Below are positions 9,906 through 17,310 of a stretch of 43,611 bases of DNA, piece after piece. The notes beneath the pieces were generated by a model. It was given only the letters and a program-made list of their open reading frames with translations. It had not been told where the DNA came from and searched no databases. Location of the stretch: positions 1 through 43,611 of IMG/VR virus record IMGVR_UViG_3300022821_000037. One strand, written 5' to 3'. The position numbers were made by a program, and so were the translations under genes. The number at the start of each line of letters is the position of its first letter. Position 1 is the stretch's first letter. Source of the stretch: a virus.

Positions 9906-10850
9906 ATGGCTGGATTTAACATTTCTGCTTTAGCAGATCATATTAAAAACGAACAACAGAATATGCTTTCTGCTATGGTTGCTGATGCAGGTACAATTAA
10001 GAGTGGTAAAGTTGCTGTAATGGACGGAATTAAGTACAAGCAAAGAATTCCTTTCTTCGCAAAGAACTTGGCATGGCAATCAGGTAATTGTGTAGGAGAT
10101 GATTCAACTTCAGGATCAACTGTATTTACAGAAAAAGAACTTGAAGTTGCTCAAATTACCCACTACGACAAGAGTTGTATTGACGATTTCAATAACAAGT
10201 GGATGGGCGATTTCCTTCCACAAGGATCAACTTATTCTGATGCTGATTATCCGCAAGAGATTGCTGATAATATGGTTGAATTAACTGCTGAAGATGTTGA
10301 GATTGGTATTTGGATCGGTGGTTATGCAAATACATCAGAAGGGCTTAACGGTCAAGTTGATGGATGGATGAAATCTTTGGTTGCTACTGCATATTCTTCA
10401 AGTACTTTCACAACTGATTCTTCTGTTACTTCATTCACAACTTCAAATGCTGCTGGATATGTTTCAGAATTGTATAACAACGCTCCATCAAGTATTGCTT
10501 CTAAGAGCTTGAACTTGTTCCTTGGACGTGCAAATTACAACAAATTGAAGGAATCTCTTTTAACTGCTTTTCCAAATTATACGGAAATCAACAGAGTTGA
10601 AGGAACTGAATCATTCACTCACCCAATTTATACCAACATGGAGATTTATCCAACTCACGGATTGGATTCAGTTAACGCTGTTGTTCTTTCGAATGATGGA
10701 AACTTGGTTGTTGGAATGGATGCTGTCGAAGATATGGAAGTAAAAGTTGGATATATCGAGGATGAGGATAAAGTATTCGAGAGAATCAAGATGAAACTTG
10801 GAACAGAGGTGAAATTTGAATCTCAAGTTGGAGTTATCACTTGGGCATAA
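9906..10850 (+). CDS. Major capsid protein
   Basis: A 314-residue protein directly after protease and scaffold-like genes, with the composition of a capsid subunit. The N-terminal helix (about 1-30) could be processed. There is a central Ser/Thr-rich loop near residues 155-180, then strands NLFLGRANYNKL and IYTNMEIYPTHGLDS (about 245-260), and it finishes with the alternating strands MKLGTEVKFESQVGVITWA. This C-terminal beta pattern is usual for HK97-fold capsids of Bacteroidetes phages. No competing gene in region A fits the role. A hairpin follows it, separating it from the tail tube gene. Confidence 0.78.
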   Translation: MAGFNISALADHIKNEQQNMLSAMVADAGTIKSGKVAVMDGIKYKQRIPFFAKNLAWQSGNCVGDDSTSGSTVFTEKELEVAQITHYDKSCIDDFNNKWMGDFLPQGSTYSDADYPQEIADNMVELTAEDVEIGIWIGGYANTSEGLNGQVDGWMKSLVATAYSSSTFTTDSSVTSFTTSNAAGYVSELYNNAPSSIASKSLNLFLGRANYNKLKESLLTAFPNYTEINRVEGTESFTHPIYTNMEIYPTHGLDSVNAVVLSNDGNLVVGMDAVEDMEVKVGYIEDEDKVFERIKMKLGTEVKFESQVGVITWA

Positions 10851-10870
10851 TTAATTGAATAATAACATTT

Positions 10871-10901
10871 GATCAGGGGGAGAAAATTCTCCCCCAAGAT
10901 C
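10871..10901 (+). terminator. Hairpin between capsid and tail tube genes
   Basis: GGGGGAGAA (10,876-10,884) pairs with TTCTCCCCC (10,887-10,895), extended by GATC on both flanks. An A-run rather than a T-run follows, so it is more likely a partial attenuator or an mRNA 3'-end stabiliser for the capsid message than a strong terminator. Confidence 0.5.
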
Positions 10902-10920
10902 AACAAAAAAAAATAGAAAA

Positions 10921-11445
10921 ATGGCTTGTGGAAATATTGAAAATAGTTATTTAAGAGGTTGTGATTTAGGAAGTTCAGGAATCAGAAAATTTTGGTTCGC
11001 AAAATATAGTGGTGGAACTGCTATGACTTATGATGCAGATGGAATTATCTCAGGAGGAACTTCTGTTGCCCCTCATTATCTTTATGAGATGAAGGAAGAA
11101 ACAGGATCAGTTACACAAAACGTAATTGCATCTCCAACAGGGAACGTATCATTTGAAATTATTACTGAAATGGTATTCCTTTACAATCGTCAGGAAGTAA
11201 GAAATAGAGTTGATGAACTTGTATCAGCTACATCATCCATAATTGCGGAAGATGAGAACGGTCAACGTTGGTATATTGGTGAAACAAGAGGTTGTTCACC
11301 AAACGGAGGAACAGGAGCTTTTGGAGTTTCGGCATCCGACGAGAACAGCTTCAGAATTTCTTTTAGAACTTTGGAATCATCTCCAATTAGACAAATTGAT
11401 ACTGATGGTACTTATGATGCTTCTCCTGCTTTGCTTAACAGCTAA
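10921..11445 (+). CDS. Probable major tail tube protein
   Basis: A 174-residue beta-rich protein starting MACGNIENSYLRGCDLGSSG. It has alternating strands (HYLYEMKEETGSVTQNV, FEIITEMVFLY), a helix-like NRQEVRNRVDELVS segment (about 77-90) and a strand pair with an Asp/Glu loop (IIAEDENGQRWYIGETRG). This strand-helix-strand layout and length fit tail tube subunits of siphophages. It is the last plus-strand structural gene before a strong terminator, immediately after the capsid gene. A head decoration protein is the main alternative. There is no signal peptide despite the early cysteines. Confidence 0.55.
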   Translation: MACGNIENSYLRGCDLGSSGIRKFWFAKYSGGTAMTYDADGIISGGTSVAPHYLYEMKEETGSVTQNVIASPTGNVSFEIITEMVFLYNRQEVRNRVDELVSATSSIIAEDENGQRWYIGETRGCSPNGGTGAFGVSASDENSFRISFRTLESSPIRQIDTDGTYDASPALLNS

Positions 11446-11465
11446 GTAGAGGAATTAAAGAATAT

Positions 11466-11495
11466 AAAAAGAGGGCAATTAAGCCCTCTTTTTTT
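11466..11495 (+). terminator. Rho-independent terminator of the capsid/tail operon
   Basis: AAAAAGAGGGC (11,466-11,476), loop AATTAA, GCCCTC (11,483-11,488), then a seven-base T run. It closes the long plus-strand structural operon 20 nt after the tail tube stop. Confidence 0.9.
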
Positions 11496-11541
11496 GTGCT
11501 GAATATTTGAAACAAAAGCCCTTTCTGATGATATAATGTAT

Positions 11542-11631
11542 ATGAATGAGATAATTGAATTGATAGGAGTTGTTTTGGAACTATTAGGAGTATTTATTGC
11601 GTTGGGAGAGGTATATAAAAAAAGGGGCTAA
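11542..11631 (+). CDS. 29-residue single-helix membrane microprotein (tentative)
   Basis: A short reading frame from ATG gives 29 residues: MNEII, then a continuous hydrophobic helix (LIGVVLELLGVFIALG), then a basic end (EVYKKRG). It lies alone between the structural-operon terminator and the shared terminator at its own stop. A TATAATG string 11 nt upstream could serve as promoter. The single transmembrane helix with a positive tail recalls small toxin-like or lysis-modulating peptides, but nothing proves it is translated. Confidence 0.35.
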   Translation: MNEIIELIGVVLELLGVFIALGEVYKKRG

Positions 11632-11642
11632 AAAAGCCCCTT
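11622..11642 (-). terminator. Terminator of the integrase gene (bidirectional)
   Basis: AAGGGGCT / AGCCCCTT with an A-rich loop. Read on the minus strand it is followed by a run of T, giving a good intrinsic terminator 26 nt past the integrase stop. It also overlaps the end of the microprotein frame. Confidence 0.75.
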
Positions 11643-11668
11643 AAATTGATTCTTGCGTTTGTTTTCAA

Positions 11669-13072
11669 TTATGCGAAATAAGCAATATAAAATTCAAACT
11701 CTGCTTTCTTGGAGAAGAATTTAATCTTTTTCTCCTTGATCAGAATTTTTCTTAGAGCTTGAGCTTGTTCTTCTTTTGTTAGCTGGATATAAGCATCATT
11801 AACCCCTTTATTTTGCGTATGAGCAAGGATTTGATCTGATAACCTTTCAGAAATAAACAACCTTGCACAAAGAGAAGAGAAAGTTGAGCGACAAGCGTGG
11901 GGATGAAAATCAAGAGCAACATTTAAAGCTCCCTCATCAGTATTTATTGTTGCGTTTTCTCCAAACACCTCAATCATATAATCTTTGATCCCCTTTCTTA
12001 CCTTATCATCAGAAACTTTCTCAGGCGGGTTATTTTGTAACATCTCCTTAATATTGGGGAAGATCGGACAAACAACACGATTTCTTTTTTTGCCTTTTAA
12101 CTGCTTTGAAGCTATATAATCAACATAAAGATTTCCATCCTCCAAAGTTCTCCAGTTGTCCTGATCTATCACTTGCCACATATCCGAAATTCTACAACCA
12201 GTTGAAAGGAGGATCATCAAGATTTTGCGGATATTGCTCTTTCTGTAATTGGCTCTTGGATATTTTGTTCTCTGAGGTTCGTTTTGGAAAATCTTCATCA
12301 AATGCTCTTCCTTCAAGTTTACCTTTGCTTTAGCTGTAACAGTTAGATTTCGTCCGCTTCTTGGTGTAGCTTTTACAGGTACTTTTTCAGCTACTAATTC
12401 ACGAATAAAGGAATTGATTCTTTTTCTATATTGATCAACAGTAGAATCAGAAGCTCTGTTTACTTGCTCTTTCTGCTCATTTGTTAAATCTTCCCATTCC
12501 TCAGAAGTATGATCTCCGTTTTTCTTGTACTGCAAAAAATCAAAGTAATCCTGATCTGAGAAGCTTCGCCAATCAAGGGAAATTCCAACTTTTTCAGCCC
12601 AAATTTTTAAGTTCTTTCCGCAACTTATTAATTGAGTTGCTCTTGAAGGGGCAACATTTTTTACTTTAATGATCTGATCAATTGATTCAAGGATATCAAA
12701 TGAATAAGGATATTTTCTCTCCTTCTTCCCAAGAACTTCATCAATCTTTTGCTTGAACATCTCAGGAAGAATTAGTTCAGTTGATTGAAGTTCCTCAAGA
12801 AGCTGATCAAAAGCTTTTTCTCCAGCTCTTTTAACCTTCTCGATCTTCCTTGCATATTCTGTAACTAAGTTAGAAGGGAGAAATTTTAAATCTCCATTTG
12901 AAAGGTTATGAGGTTCAATTGTGATTCCAGTTGATATCCGTTTTCTTCCGTATCCAATTGATCCGTCGTATCCAATTGATCCGTTGGAATTTTTGATTTT
13001 CCCCCAAGAGAACATAATTAAAAGAGGGGATTTTTTGCTTTTGCTTTTGAGTTGTAATGAGTGATTCAGCAT
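11669..13072 (-). CDS. int: Tyrosine recombinase / phage integrase
   Basis: A 467-residue integrase. It has a basic N-terminal arm-type region, a core-binding domain at about 130-240 (SRATQLISCGKNLKIWAEKVG, then DQYRKRINSFIRELV) and a catalytic domain at about 255-445. All active-site residues are visible: Arg294 (STGCRISD), a Lys at 323 or 326 (SKQLKG), His392-x-x-Arg395 (HACR), His418 (ILAH) and the nucleophile Tyr428 (NDAYIQL). It shows region A is temperate or integrative. The N-terminal extension carries a duplicated SIGYDG/SIGYG segment from an 18-bp tandem repeat; an internal Met20 is an alternative start. It stands as its own unit with a TATCTTTG promoter element and a terminator, and no excisionase is evident nearby. 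Confidence 0.93.
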   Translation of the reverse strand: MLNHSLQLKSKSKKSPLLIMFSWGKIKNSNGSIGYDGSIGYGRKRISTGITIEPHNLSNGDLKFLPSNLVTEYARKIEKVKRAGEKAFDQLLEELQSTELILPEMFKQKIDEVLGKKERKYPYSFDILESIDQIIKVKNVAPSRATQLISCGKNLKIWAEKVGISLDWRSFSDQDYFDFLQYKKNGDHTSEEWEDLTNEQKEQVNRASDSTVDQYRKRINSFIRELVAEKVPVKATPRSGRNLTVTAKAKVNLKEEHLMKIFQNEPQRTKYPRANYRKSNIRKILMILLSTGCRISDMWQVIDQDNWRTLEDGNLYVDYIASKQLKGKKRNRVVCPIFPNIKEMLQNNPPEKVSDDKVRKGIKDYMIEVFGENATINTDEGALNVALDFHPHACRSTFSSLCARLFISERLSDQILAHTQNKGVNDAYIQLTKEEQAQALRKILIKEKKIKFFSKKAEFEFYIAYFA

Positions 13073-13104
13073 AATATGAGAGTTTTAAATGATTTGATTT
13101 ACGA

Positions 13105-13112
13105 CAAAGATA
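13105..13112 (-). promoter_or_regulatory. Bacteroidetes-type -7 element of the integrase promoter
   Basis: On the minus strand TATCTTTG matches the Bacteroidetes primary-sigma consensus TAnnTTTG exactly and lies 32 nt before the integrase ATG. I see no clear TTG at -33, so strength is uncertain. Confidence 0.5.
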
Positions 13113-13360
13113 AGAAAATTTTCCCGTTTGATCCCTAAAAGAATTAGAGGAATCACAACTAAAAGTATTTTTTACTTGATTATTTTGCGCCCTTGTTCAA
13201 AAAGTGAACAAAATTCAGGGGGGGATAATGCTCTTAAAAGGGGGATAATTTCCAACTTGAATTGCTTGATATTACTGGGATTACAAAGGGGGATAATAAG
13301 GGGATAATAAGGGCTCTAAACAGCTCTTTTTACCTTTTATAAATTTATCGACAAGCTTAT

Positions 13361-13396
13361 AAAACCCTTTATTTACAGGGGTTTTCCAATTTTTGG
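13361..13396. other. Paired hairpins within the iteron region
   Basis: AAAACCC (13,361-13,367) pairs with GGGTTTT (13,379-13,385), followed at once by CCAA-TTT-TTGG (13,386-13,396). They lie in the long spacer between iteron clusters two and three. Confidence 0.5.
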
Positions 13397-13437
13397 AAAA
13401 AAATCTTAACTCCCAGCGGGATCACAAATCAATTTTT

Positions 13438-13470
13438 AAACCCCTGATTTCCAAGAGATTAGGGGTTTTT
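13438..13470 (+). terminator. Terminator-like hairpin within the iteron region
   Basis: AAACCCCT (13,438-13,445) and AGGGGTTT (13,461-13,468) flank a 15-nt loop and run into T residues on the plus strand. No plus-strand gene lies just upstream, so it may end a small non-coding transcript or block read-through. Confidence 0.5.
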
Positions 13471-13581
13471 TATTTTCAAAGGGGGATAATAAGGGGATAA
13501 TAAGGGGATATAAATAACCCTCCTGAAGCCCTTTCTGATCAAGGAAAGTTCCTTTTAGCTAAAAAGAAACTTTTTGCTCTT

Positions 13582-13601
13582 AAAAGGGAGGAATCCCTTT
13601 T
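13582..13601. other. GNRA-capped hairpin within the iteron region
   Basis: AAAAGGGA-GGAA-TCCCTTTT is a perfect 8-bp stem with a GNRA tetraloop. It sits between iteron clusters and is part of a strongly structured non-coding stretch. Confidence 0.55.
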
Positions 13602-13740
13602 AATCACTCAAGAAGCTCATAATTATTAAAGGGGGATAATATGCTTGAAAGGGGGATAATTTACCCTTAAAAGGAGGGTAATAGCCCTGAAAAAGGATCA
13701 TTTGGAGCAAATATCAAGGAGGGGATAATAAGGGGATAAA

Positions 13741-13768
13741 AAAAAGCCCTCAATTAAAAGGGCTTTTT
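13741..13768 (-). terminator. Terminator of the ParB-like gene
   Basis: AAAAAGCCCT (13,741-13,750) pairs with AGGGCTTTTT (13,759-13,768). Read on the minus strand it carries a T run and lies 20 nt beyond the stop of the ParB-like gene. Confidence 0.8.
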
Positions 13769-13787
13769 CAATTTGTTCCTGTTGCTT

Positions 13788-14369
13788 CTATTTTCTTCCT
13801 GCTGTTGTTGAGGTGATCTTTCTAATTTTATCCTGTATCTCCTTCTTCTTTGAATTACCAAGAGCAAGATCAAGAGCTTCCATTATGTTCTTTTCCATAA
13901 TATTCAGCTTCTCTTGAGAGCTGGAATTAATTTCATCAATTATCCAGTTGATATTCTTGAAAGCTCTTCTCAAATCAGAAACTGAAACTTCCTTTGCTTT
14001 AGGGGCTTTTTTCTCCTTTGCTTTTTCCTTCTGCTCAAGAACGTTTTTAATTTCAGCTTTGGCTTTTTGGTACTTCTTAGGATCAAGCTGATGGAACTGA
14101 GAAAGGATTTTCAGCGTTTGTGTTAACCCTATTTCTTTGTTGATGATCAAGAGCTGGATATCTTGAGGGAGGTAATTAAAAGAAGAATATTGATTTACAT
14201 ATACAGGAGATTTTCCAGTTGCTGAAGCAACTTCTGCTGTTGTCATGCTCTCCAAAGCTTCAACAATAACTTCTCCTCTCATTTTAATCCCCAATTTGGG
14301 AACTTCTTTTAACTGATCTTTTAGCTTCTTCATTTCAGAAGCGTTTAATTCTTTTTTGTTTCTCATCAT
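13788..14369 (-). CDS. ParB/KorB-like HTH DNA-binding protein
   Basis: About 193 residues from the ATG chosen here (MMRNKKEL; a longer frame starts at 14,396). The helix-turn-helix core lies at about residues 42-90: MTTAEVASATGKSPVYVNQY followed by a LPQDIQLLIINKEIGLTQTLKIL helix pair, the layout of the ParB-family HTH. The ParB N-terminal CTPase box (GxRR) is not visible, so this is an HTH-only relative. A lysine/alanine-rich linker (about 120-140) leads to a helical C-terminal domain that could dimerise. The gene sits beside the iteron array, which makes it the prime candidate to bind those repeats. It could act in partition, replication or repression of the integrase. Confidence 0.6.
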   Translation of the reverse strand: MMRNKKELNASEMKKLKDQLKEVPKLGIKMRGEVIVEALESMTTAEVASATGKSPVYVNQYSSFNYLPQDIQLLIINKEIGLTQTLKILSQFHQLDPKKYQKAKAEIKNVLEQKEKAKEKKAPKAKEVSVSDLRRAFKNINWIIDEINSSSQEKLNIMEKNIMEALDLALGNSKKKEIQDKIRKITSTTAGRK

Positions 14370-14393
14370 AAAATGATTTATCCAGCAAATAAA

Positions 14394-14424
14394 CAAAAAA
14401 AAAGAGAGGTTATTATTACCTCTC
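14394..14424 (-). terminator. Terminator of the portal operon
   Basis: On the minus strand GAGAGGT-AATAATA-ACCTCTC is followed by a long T run. It ends the 16,546-to-14,440 operon and separates it from the ParB-like gene. Confidence 0.88.
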
Positions 14425-14439
14425 CTTCAATATCAACTC

Positions 14440-14541
14440 TTATTCTTTTTTGGCTTCAGATTTTGGAGTTGATTGTTTCTTCAAATATTCCCGAATTTTA
14501 TCAAGGGTTTTTTTTGAAAATTCTTTTTTCTTTTTTCTCAT
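14440..14541 (-). CDS. 33-residue basic peptide at the end of the portal operon
   Basis: Starts MRKKKKEFSKKTLDKIREYL and ends KSEAKKE. The ATG overlaps the TAA of the connector gene (TAATG), and the operon terminator follows 16 nt after its stop. This tight coupling is the main reason to believe it is translated. It is highly charged and probably helical; function unknown. Confidence 0.5.
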   Translation of the reverse strand: MRKKKKEFSKKTLDKIREYLKKQSTPKSEAKKE

Positions 14542-15056
14542 TATGCTGGAATTATGGAATTTGATCCAAATGAATTTCTGTTTGGATATAAATTTTGATT
14601 GTTTGCATCATAGAGCGGAAATTGAACAGAATTATCACAGAGATATTTCAAACATCTCTCTCTGTAAAAATCAGCTCTTGATTTAGCTCGATCAGCTAAC
14701 ATTCGCACCTCATCCAAATCAGCAGAGATTGAATTATTTCCTGACTGCTTCTCAATTGATTGATTGGTTATGTTGAAATTGCCCTCAAGAAGATACTCAT
14801 AAAGGGCAAATTCTCTCAAAGTGAAATCAAGATATCCATCAATAAATGTTTGCTCCGAGGAAGTTAATCCCGTCCAAGTTTGTTCTTCTGTTCTTTTATT
14901 TGAAAGAAAATCAAACCAAGTTGAACCCAAAATTTCATTTATATGAATATTTTGAGCTGATAAAATTGATTGTTTCAATCTTGAATCTTCAACATTCTTT
15001 TCTATTGAAGTATTATTTTTAATGTTTGCTGGAGTTATCCAAAGTTTTGTTGTCAT
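14541..15056 (-). CDS. Head-tail connector-like protein (DUF6712-like)
   Basis: A 171-residue helical protein with the pattern NIHINEILGSTWFDFLSNK (about 36-54), then a helix FIDGYLDFTLREFALYEYLL (71-90). A later long helix (RMLADRAKSRADFYRERCLKYL, about 118-139) precedes a short polar tail (YDANNQNLYPN). This organisation is that of the small connector proteins next to portals in Bacteroidetes phages. It follows the portal gene at 4 nt on the same strand, which agrees with a head-completion role. The family label is from memory of the pattern, not a search. Confidence 0.6.
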   Translation of the reverse strand: MTTKLWITPANIKNNTSIEKNVEDSRLKQSILSAQNIHINEILGSTWFDFLSNKRTEEQTWTGLTSSEQTFIDGYLDFTLREFALYEYLLEGNFNITNQSIEKQSGNNSISADLDEVRMLADRAKSRADFYRERCLKYLCDNSVQFPLYDANNQNLYPNRNSFGSNSIIPA

Positions 15057-15060
15057 TTTC

Positions 15061-16203
15061 TTATTCTTTTATTGGTTGATTTTCTCCCTCATTTCCAAGT
15101 AAATTATCCTGATCTTCATCCTGATAACTTCCCTCTGAAAGCAGTAAAGGTTGGATATTAATTTCTTGTTCAAAGAGATTTGAAAAAGTTTGTTCAATTT
15201 TCAATTGCAAAGGGCGAATTCGTAGATTTTGCATCAAATCAAACTCATTCAATTGATCTCTGTTTGAGTTGAAAGTTGTTCCTTGTTCGGATGAAATTCC
15301 AAAAACAGCCCCTTTTCCTGTTACTCCGTGCGCTTGTTTGATTCTCTCAGATGTTAGTTGATCAAGGGATTGAAATCTTTCATCAGAAAGCCCTTCATCA
15401 AGATTTTCAATTGATATATTTTCTGCATTTTGAAGGATTGCTGTTCTATGACCTTGATCTCCCTCAAATTTCTTCCATAAAGCAGAGAATTTTTCAGATT
15501 CCTCAGCTGAAGAAAATGATCCGTTCAACTTAACAAGAGTTTTAACCGAACTTCCGTGCCTAATGTTATTCAAGTGATACGAAATAATGTGCTGTTGGAG
15601 TTCAATATATTCCCTCGCACTCCAATAGGTTGGGAGCGCATACGGAGCAGAAGGAACTCCTTCCAATTTCATATATAACACTTGAGGTTTGGTTGATTTT
15701 TTAAGCTTTGAAAATCCCTGAAACAACTCAGGAGCATGAGCTTCTTTTCTGTAATTTTTCCAATCTGATGAAATCCAATAGCTTTGAATTCCGTTCAAAG
15801 CAACGTCAGGAGTTGCAAGCCTAACTTTACCAACATCAAGATAATCAACTGTTGGAGTTGATAAATCTCTGCTCCATCTTATCGACAAAGCAAAAGCTCC
15901 ATAAAGTTTAGCATCAAAGGATAATTTATGTAAAATCTGATCAAGGTTTTCTTCCCCATTTTCATTTTTAAATGCAGCTGAATTTTTATCAATAAATCCT
16001 TCTCCTGAAATCATGCTTGCGATATTGTACACCAAATTTGAATGAACAGGAGATTGATCAAGCAAGGAAAGCATATAATCAGGAGCTAAATTATCAGAGC
16101 CAAAATTGATATAATCCTTGTTTCTTTTTACCTCAAATGTTGGTTGATCATAGGATGAATTGAATTCAATCAATTCTATTTGTGAATTTGTTTTCTCTTT
16201 CAT
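15061..16203 (-). CDS. Portal protein (siphovirus, region A)
   Basis: A 380-residue portal. Features typical of HK97/PBSX-like portals are seen in order: NLAPDYMLSLLDQSPVHSNLVYNIASMISGEGF near the N-terminus (clip/wing), a mid-region LYGAFALSIRWSRD, and PYALPTYWSAREYIELQQHIISYHLNNIRHGSS (about 190-225). NISIENLDEGLSDERFQSLDQLTSERIKQAHGV (about 270-300) is the segment before the crown, and it ends in an acidic tail. The portal forms the dodecameric DNA channel at one capsid vertex. It is transcribed opposite to, and about 4 kb from, the capsid and protease genes, an unusual split of the head module. Confidence 0.85.
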   Translation of the reverse strand: MKEKTNSQIELIEFNSSYDQPTFEVKRNKDYINFGSDNLAPDYMLSLLDQSPVHSNLVYNIASMISGEGFIDKNSAAFKNENGEENLDQILHKLSFDAKLYGAFALSIRWSRDLSTPTVDYLDVGKVRLATPDVALNGIQSYWISSDWKNYRKEAHAPELFQGFSKLKKSTKPQVLYMKLEGVPSAPYALPTYWSAREYIELQQHIISYHLNNIRHGSSVKTLVKLNGSFSSAEESEKFSALWKKFEGDQGHRTAILQNAENISIENLDEGLSDERFQSLDQLTSERIKQAHGVTGKGAVFGISSEQGTTFNSNRDQLNEFDLMQNLRIRPLQLKIEQTFSNLFEQEINIQPLLLSEGSYQDEDQDNLLGNEGENQPIKE

Positions 16204-16204
16204 T

Positions 16205-16546
16205 TTATTTGATTATAGCAATTCCGTATTCGAGCTGAGTTGCATAAATTGATGAAAGAGAGCTTCCTGAGGTTGGGAAAATTGTGTAATCCCAATATCC
16301 AGCTGGATATAAATTAACCGTTGCAGCTGATAAAAATTCTGTTCCAGCGGTTACAGTTATATCAAACATCTGATATACATCAGATGAAGATGAGATATCT
16401 TCAACTAAAATTGTTCTTTCCTTTTGTGTTAATTGATTCACAAAGCAAATCCCGTAATAAGCTGTTGTTGCTGTAAAAATTCCCCTGTTGTTCCTTTGAG
16501 GATAGCAGATGATTCGATTTGTTGTATCAGCTGATAAATTGATCAT
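16205..16546 (-). CDS. Small structural protein upstream of portal, unidentified
   Basis: A 113-residue beta-rich protein rich in Thr, Ser, Ile and Tyr (ADTTNRIICYPQRNN...TVTAGTEFLSAATVNLYPAGYWDYTIFP). No membrane or catalytic motif is present. It is first in the portal operon, one base from the portal start, and has a CTATTTAT motif upstream. A virion role such as head decoration or short fibre is inferred from position only. Confidence 0.45.
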   Translation of the reverse strand: MINLSADTTNRIICYPQRNNRGIFTATTAYYGICFVNQLTQKERTILVEDISSSSDVYQMFDITVTAGTEFLSAATVNLYPAGYWDYTIFPTSGSSLSSIYATQLEYGIAIIK

Positions 16547-16562
16547 TCTCTTTCATTTGATA

Positions 16563-16570
16563 ATAAATAG
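16563..16570 (-). promoter_or_regulatory. CTATTTAT motif of the portal operon
   Basis: Read on the minus strand GGCTATTTATTATC lies 16 nt before the first ATG of the portal operon. The motif follows gene direction here. Confidence 0.45.
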
Positions 16571-16640
16571 CCTGAGAAAAAGAGAATGAGAATGAACTTT
16601 GCAAAAGCTTCACAAAACCCTGCAAAAGCTTGTTGGAAAT

Positions 16641-16668
16641 AAAAAAAAGCCCCAAGAAGGAGCTTTTT
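16641..16668 (-). terminator. Minus-strand intrinsic terminator, copy 1
   Basis: On the minus strand AAAAAGCTCC-TTCTT-GGGGC then T8. It ends the 100-residue gene just upstream. A near-identical copy occurs about 440 bp away at 17,081. Confidence 0.8.
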
Positions 16669-16687
16669 AAATTATTTGATTCTGTTA

Positions 16688-16990
16688 TTAACGTCCTGCC
16701 ACAAAGAGATTTAGAACCTCTCCTGAATTGAAATGATCATCTGATATTAAGGGGTGCAAAAATTCATCTTCTTTTGTTTGCTCTTGTTGATTTAGAGCGG
16801 AATTAAGATCATTTGAATATAATATTGATTCCTTGTGCGCAATTGCTGATACATCGCAATCAGAGCTGCAATAATCTCTGTTGAACAACCTCCAATATTC
16901 CCTTGATGAAATAGAATCATTAACAGCAACAACAGAATAAAATACATCAGATGATACTTGAATGAATTCAGGAATCTCTCCCGAATTCAC
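16688..16990 (-). CDS. Secreted/lipid-anchored-type small protein with a broken signal peptide
   Basis: From the GTG at 16,990 the frame gives 100 residues, Ser/Asp/Glu-rich with a CSSDC pair (about 41-45). A separate ATG at 17,040 encodes MKNALLILSFIFLFGSL and stops. That peptide is an obvious signal sequence in the adjacent frame, and one extra T in the T5 run opposite 16,999-17,003 would fuse the two as one secreted protein of about 117 residues. So this is either a frameshifted gene or a one-base homopolymer error. The mature part matches nothing I know. It could be a moron (lysogenic conversion) gene, standing alone between two copies of the same terminator. Confidence 0.45.
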   Translation of the reverse strand: MNSGEIPEFIQVSSDVFYSVVAVNDSISSREYWRLFNRDYCSSDCDVSAIAHKESILYSNDLNSALNQQEQTKEDEFLHPLISDDHFNSGEVLNLFVAGR

Positions 16991-17080
16991 AGCGATCCAA
17001 AAAGGAAGATAAAGGATAAAATTAGAAGTGCATTTTTCATGATGTTATTTTGATTTGATTACAAACACAAATATAAGATA

Positions 17081-17107
17081 AAAAAAAAGCCCCAAGAAGG
17101 AGCTTTT
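17081..17107 (-). terminator. Minus-strand intrinsic terminator, copy 2
   Basis: AAAAGC..GCTTTT stem with CCAAGAAGG core, running into T9 on the minus strand. It has the same sequence as the 16,641 copy. The roughly 200 nt beyond it, up to the next gene, hold only A/T-rich DNA with a CACAACACAACACAA tract at 17,217-17,231. Confidence 0.75.
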
Positions 17108-17310
17108 ATATTTTTTTTGAAGAAAAAATTTGAATTAGGATGAAATCCCAATCAATATAAGATAGTGAATACTTAATAAAATATCAAGCAAAAAATAAAA
17201 GATGAAGGAAAGCAACACAACACAACACAAGGAAACCACTCCCATAACTTTCCAACATCTTCTGTTTTTAAATAGTATTAAAAAAAACGTTTTCTAACTT
17301 TTTTTTTTGA

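Larger units (their letters stand above)
13221..13739. repeat. GGGGATAAT iteron array
   Basis: GGGGATAAT or a one-base truncation occurs eleven times, all in the same orientation. Copies begin at 13,221, 13,241, 13,289, 13,300, 13,482, 13,493, 13,504 (GGGGATAT), 13,632, 13,652, 13,721 and 13,732 (GGGGATAAA). Spacing within clusters is either 11 bp (tandem unit AAGGGGATAAT) or 20 bp, about one or two helical turns, so a bound protein would sit on one face of the helix. Hairpins lie between the clusters. The array fills the 715-bp gap between the integrase promoter and a ParB-like gene, and three inverted copies recur at 25,028-25,118. It suggests a replication origin, a partition site or a multi-site operator. 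Confidence 0.85.

Noticed and set aside
13221-13739. CRISPR-like array
   Set aside because: The repeat is only 9-11 bp, spacers are not unique protospacer-length sequences, and no cas gene is nearby. Iterons fit better.
13221-13739. DnaA boxes (TTATCCACA) in the iteron array
   Set aside because: The reverse complement starts TTATCC but continues CCC instead of ACA in every copy. The fixed 11/20-bp spacing and invariant G run indicate a different protein.
17217-17231. CACAACACAACACAA tract as a functional repeat
   Set aside because: A short microsatellite-like run with no structure or gene association.
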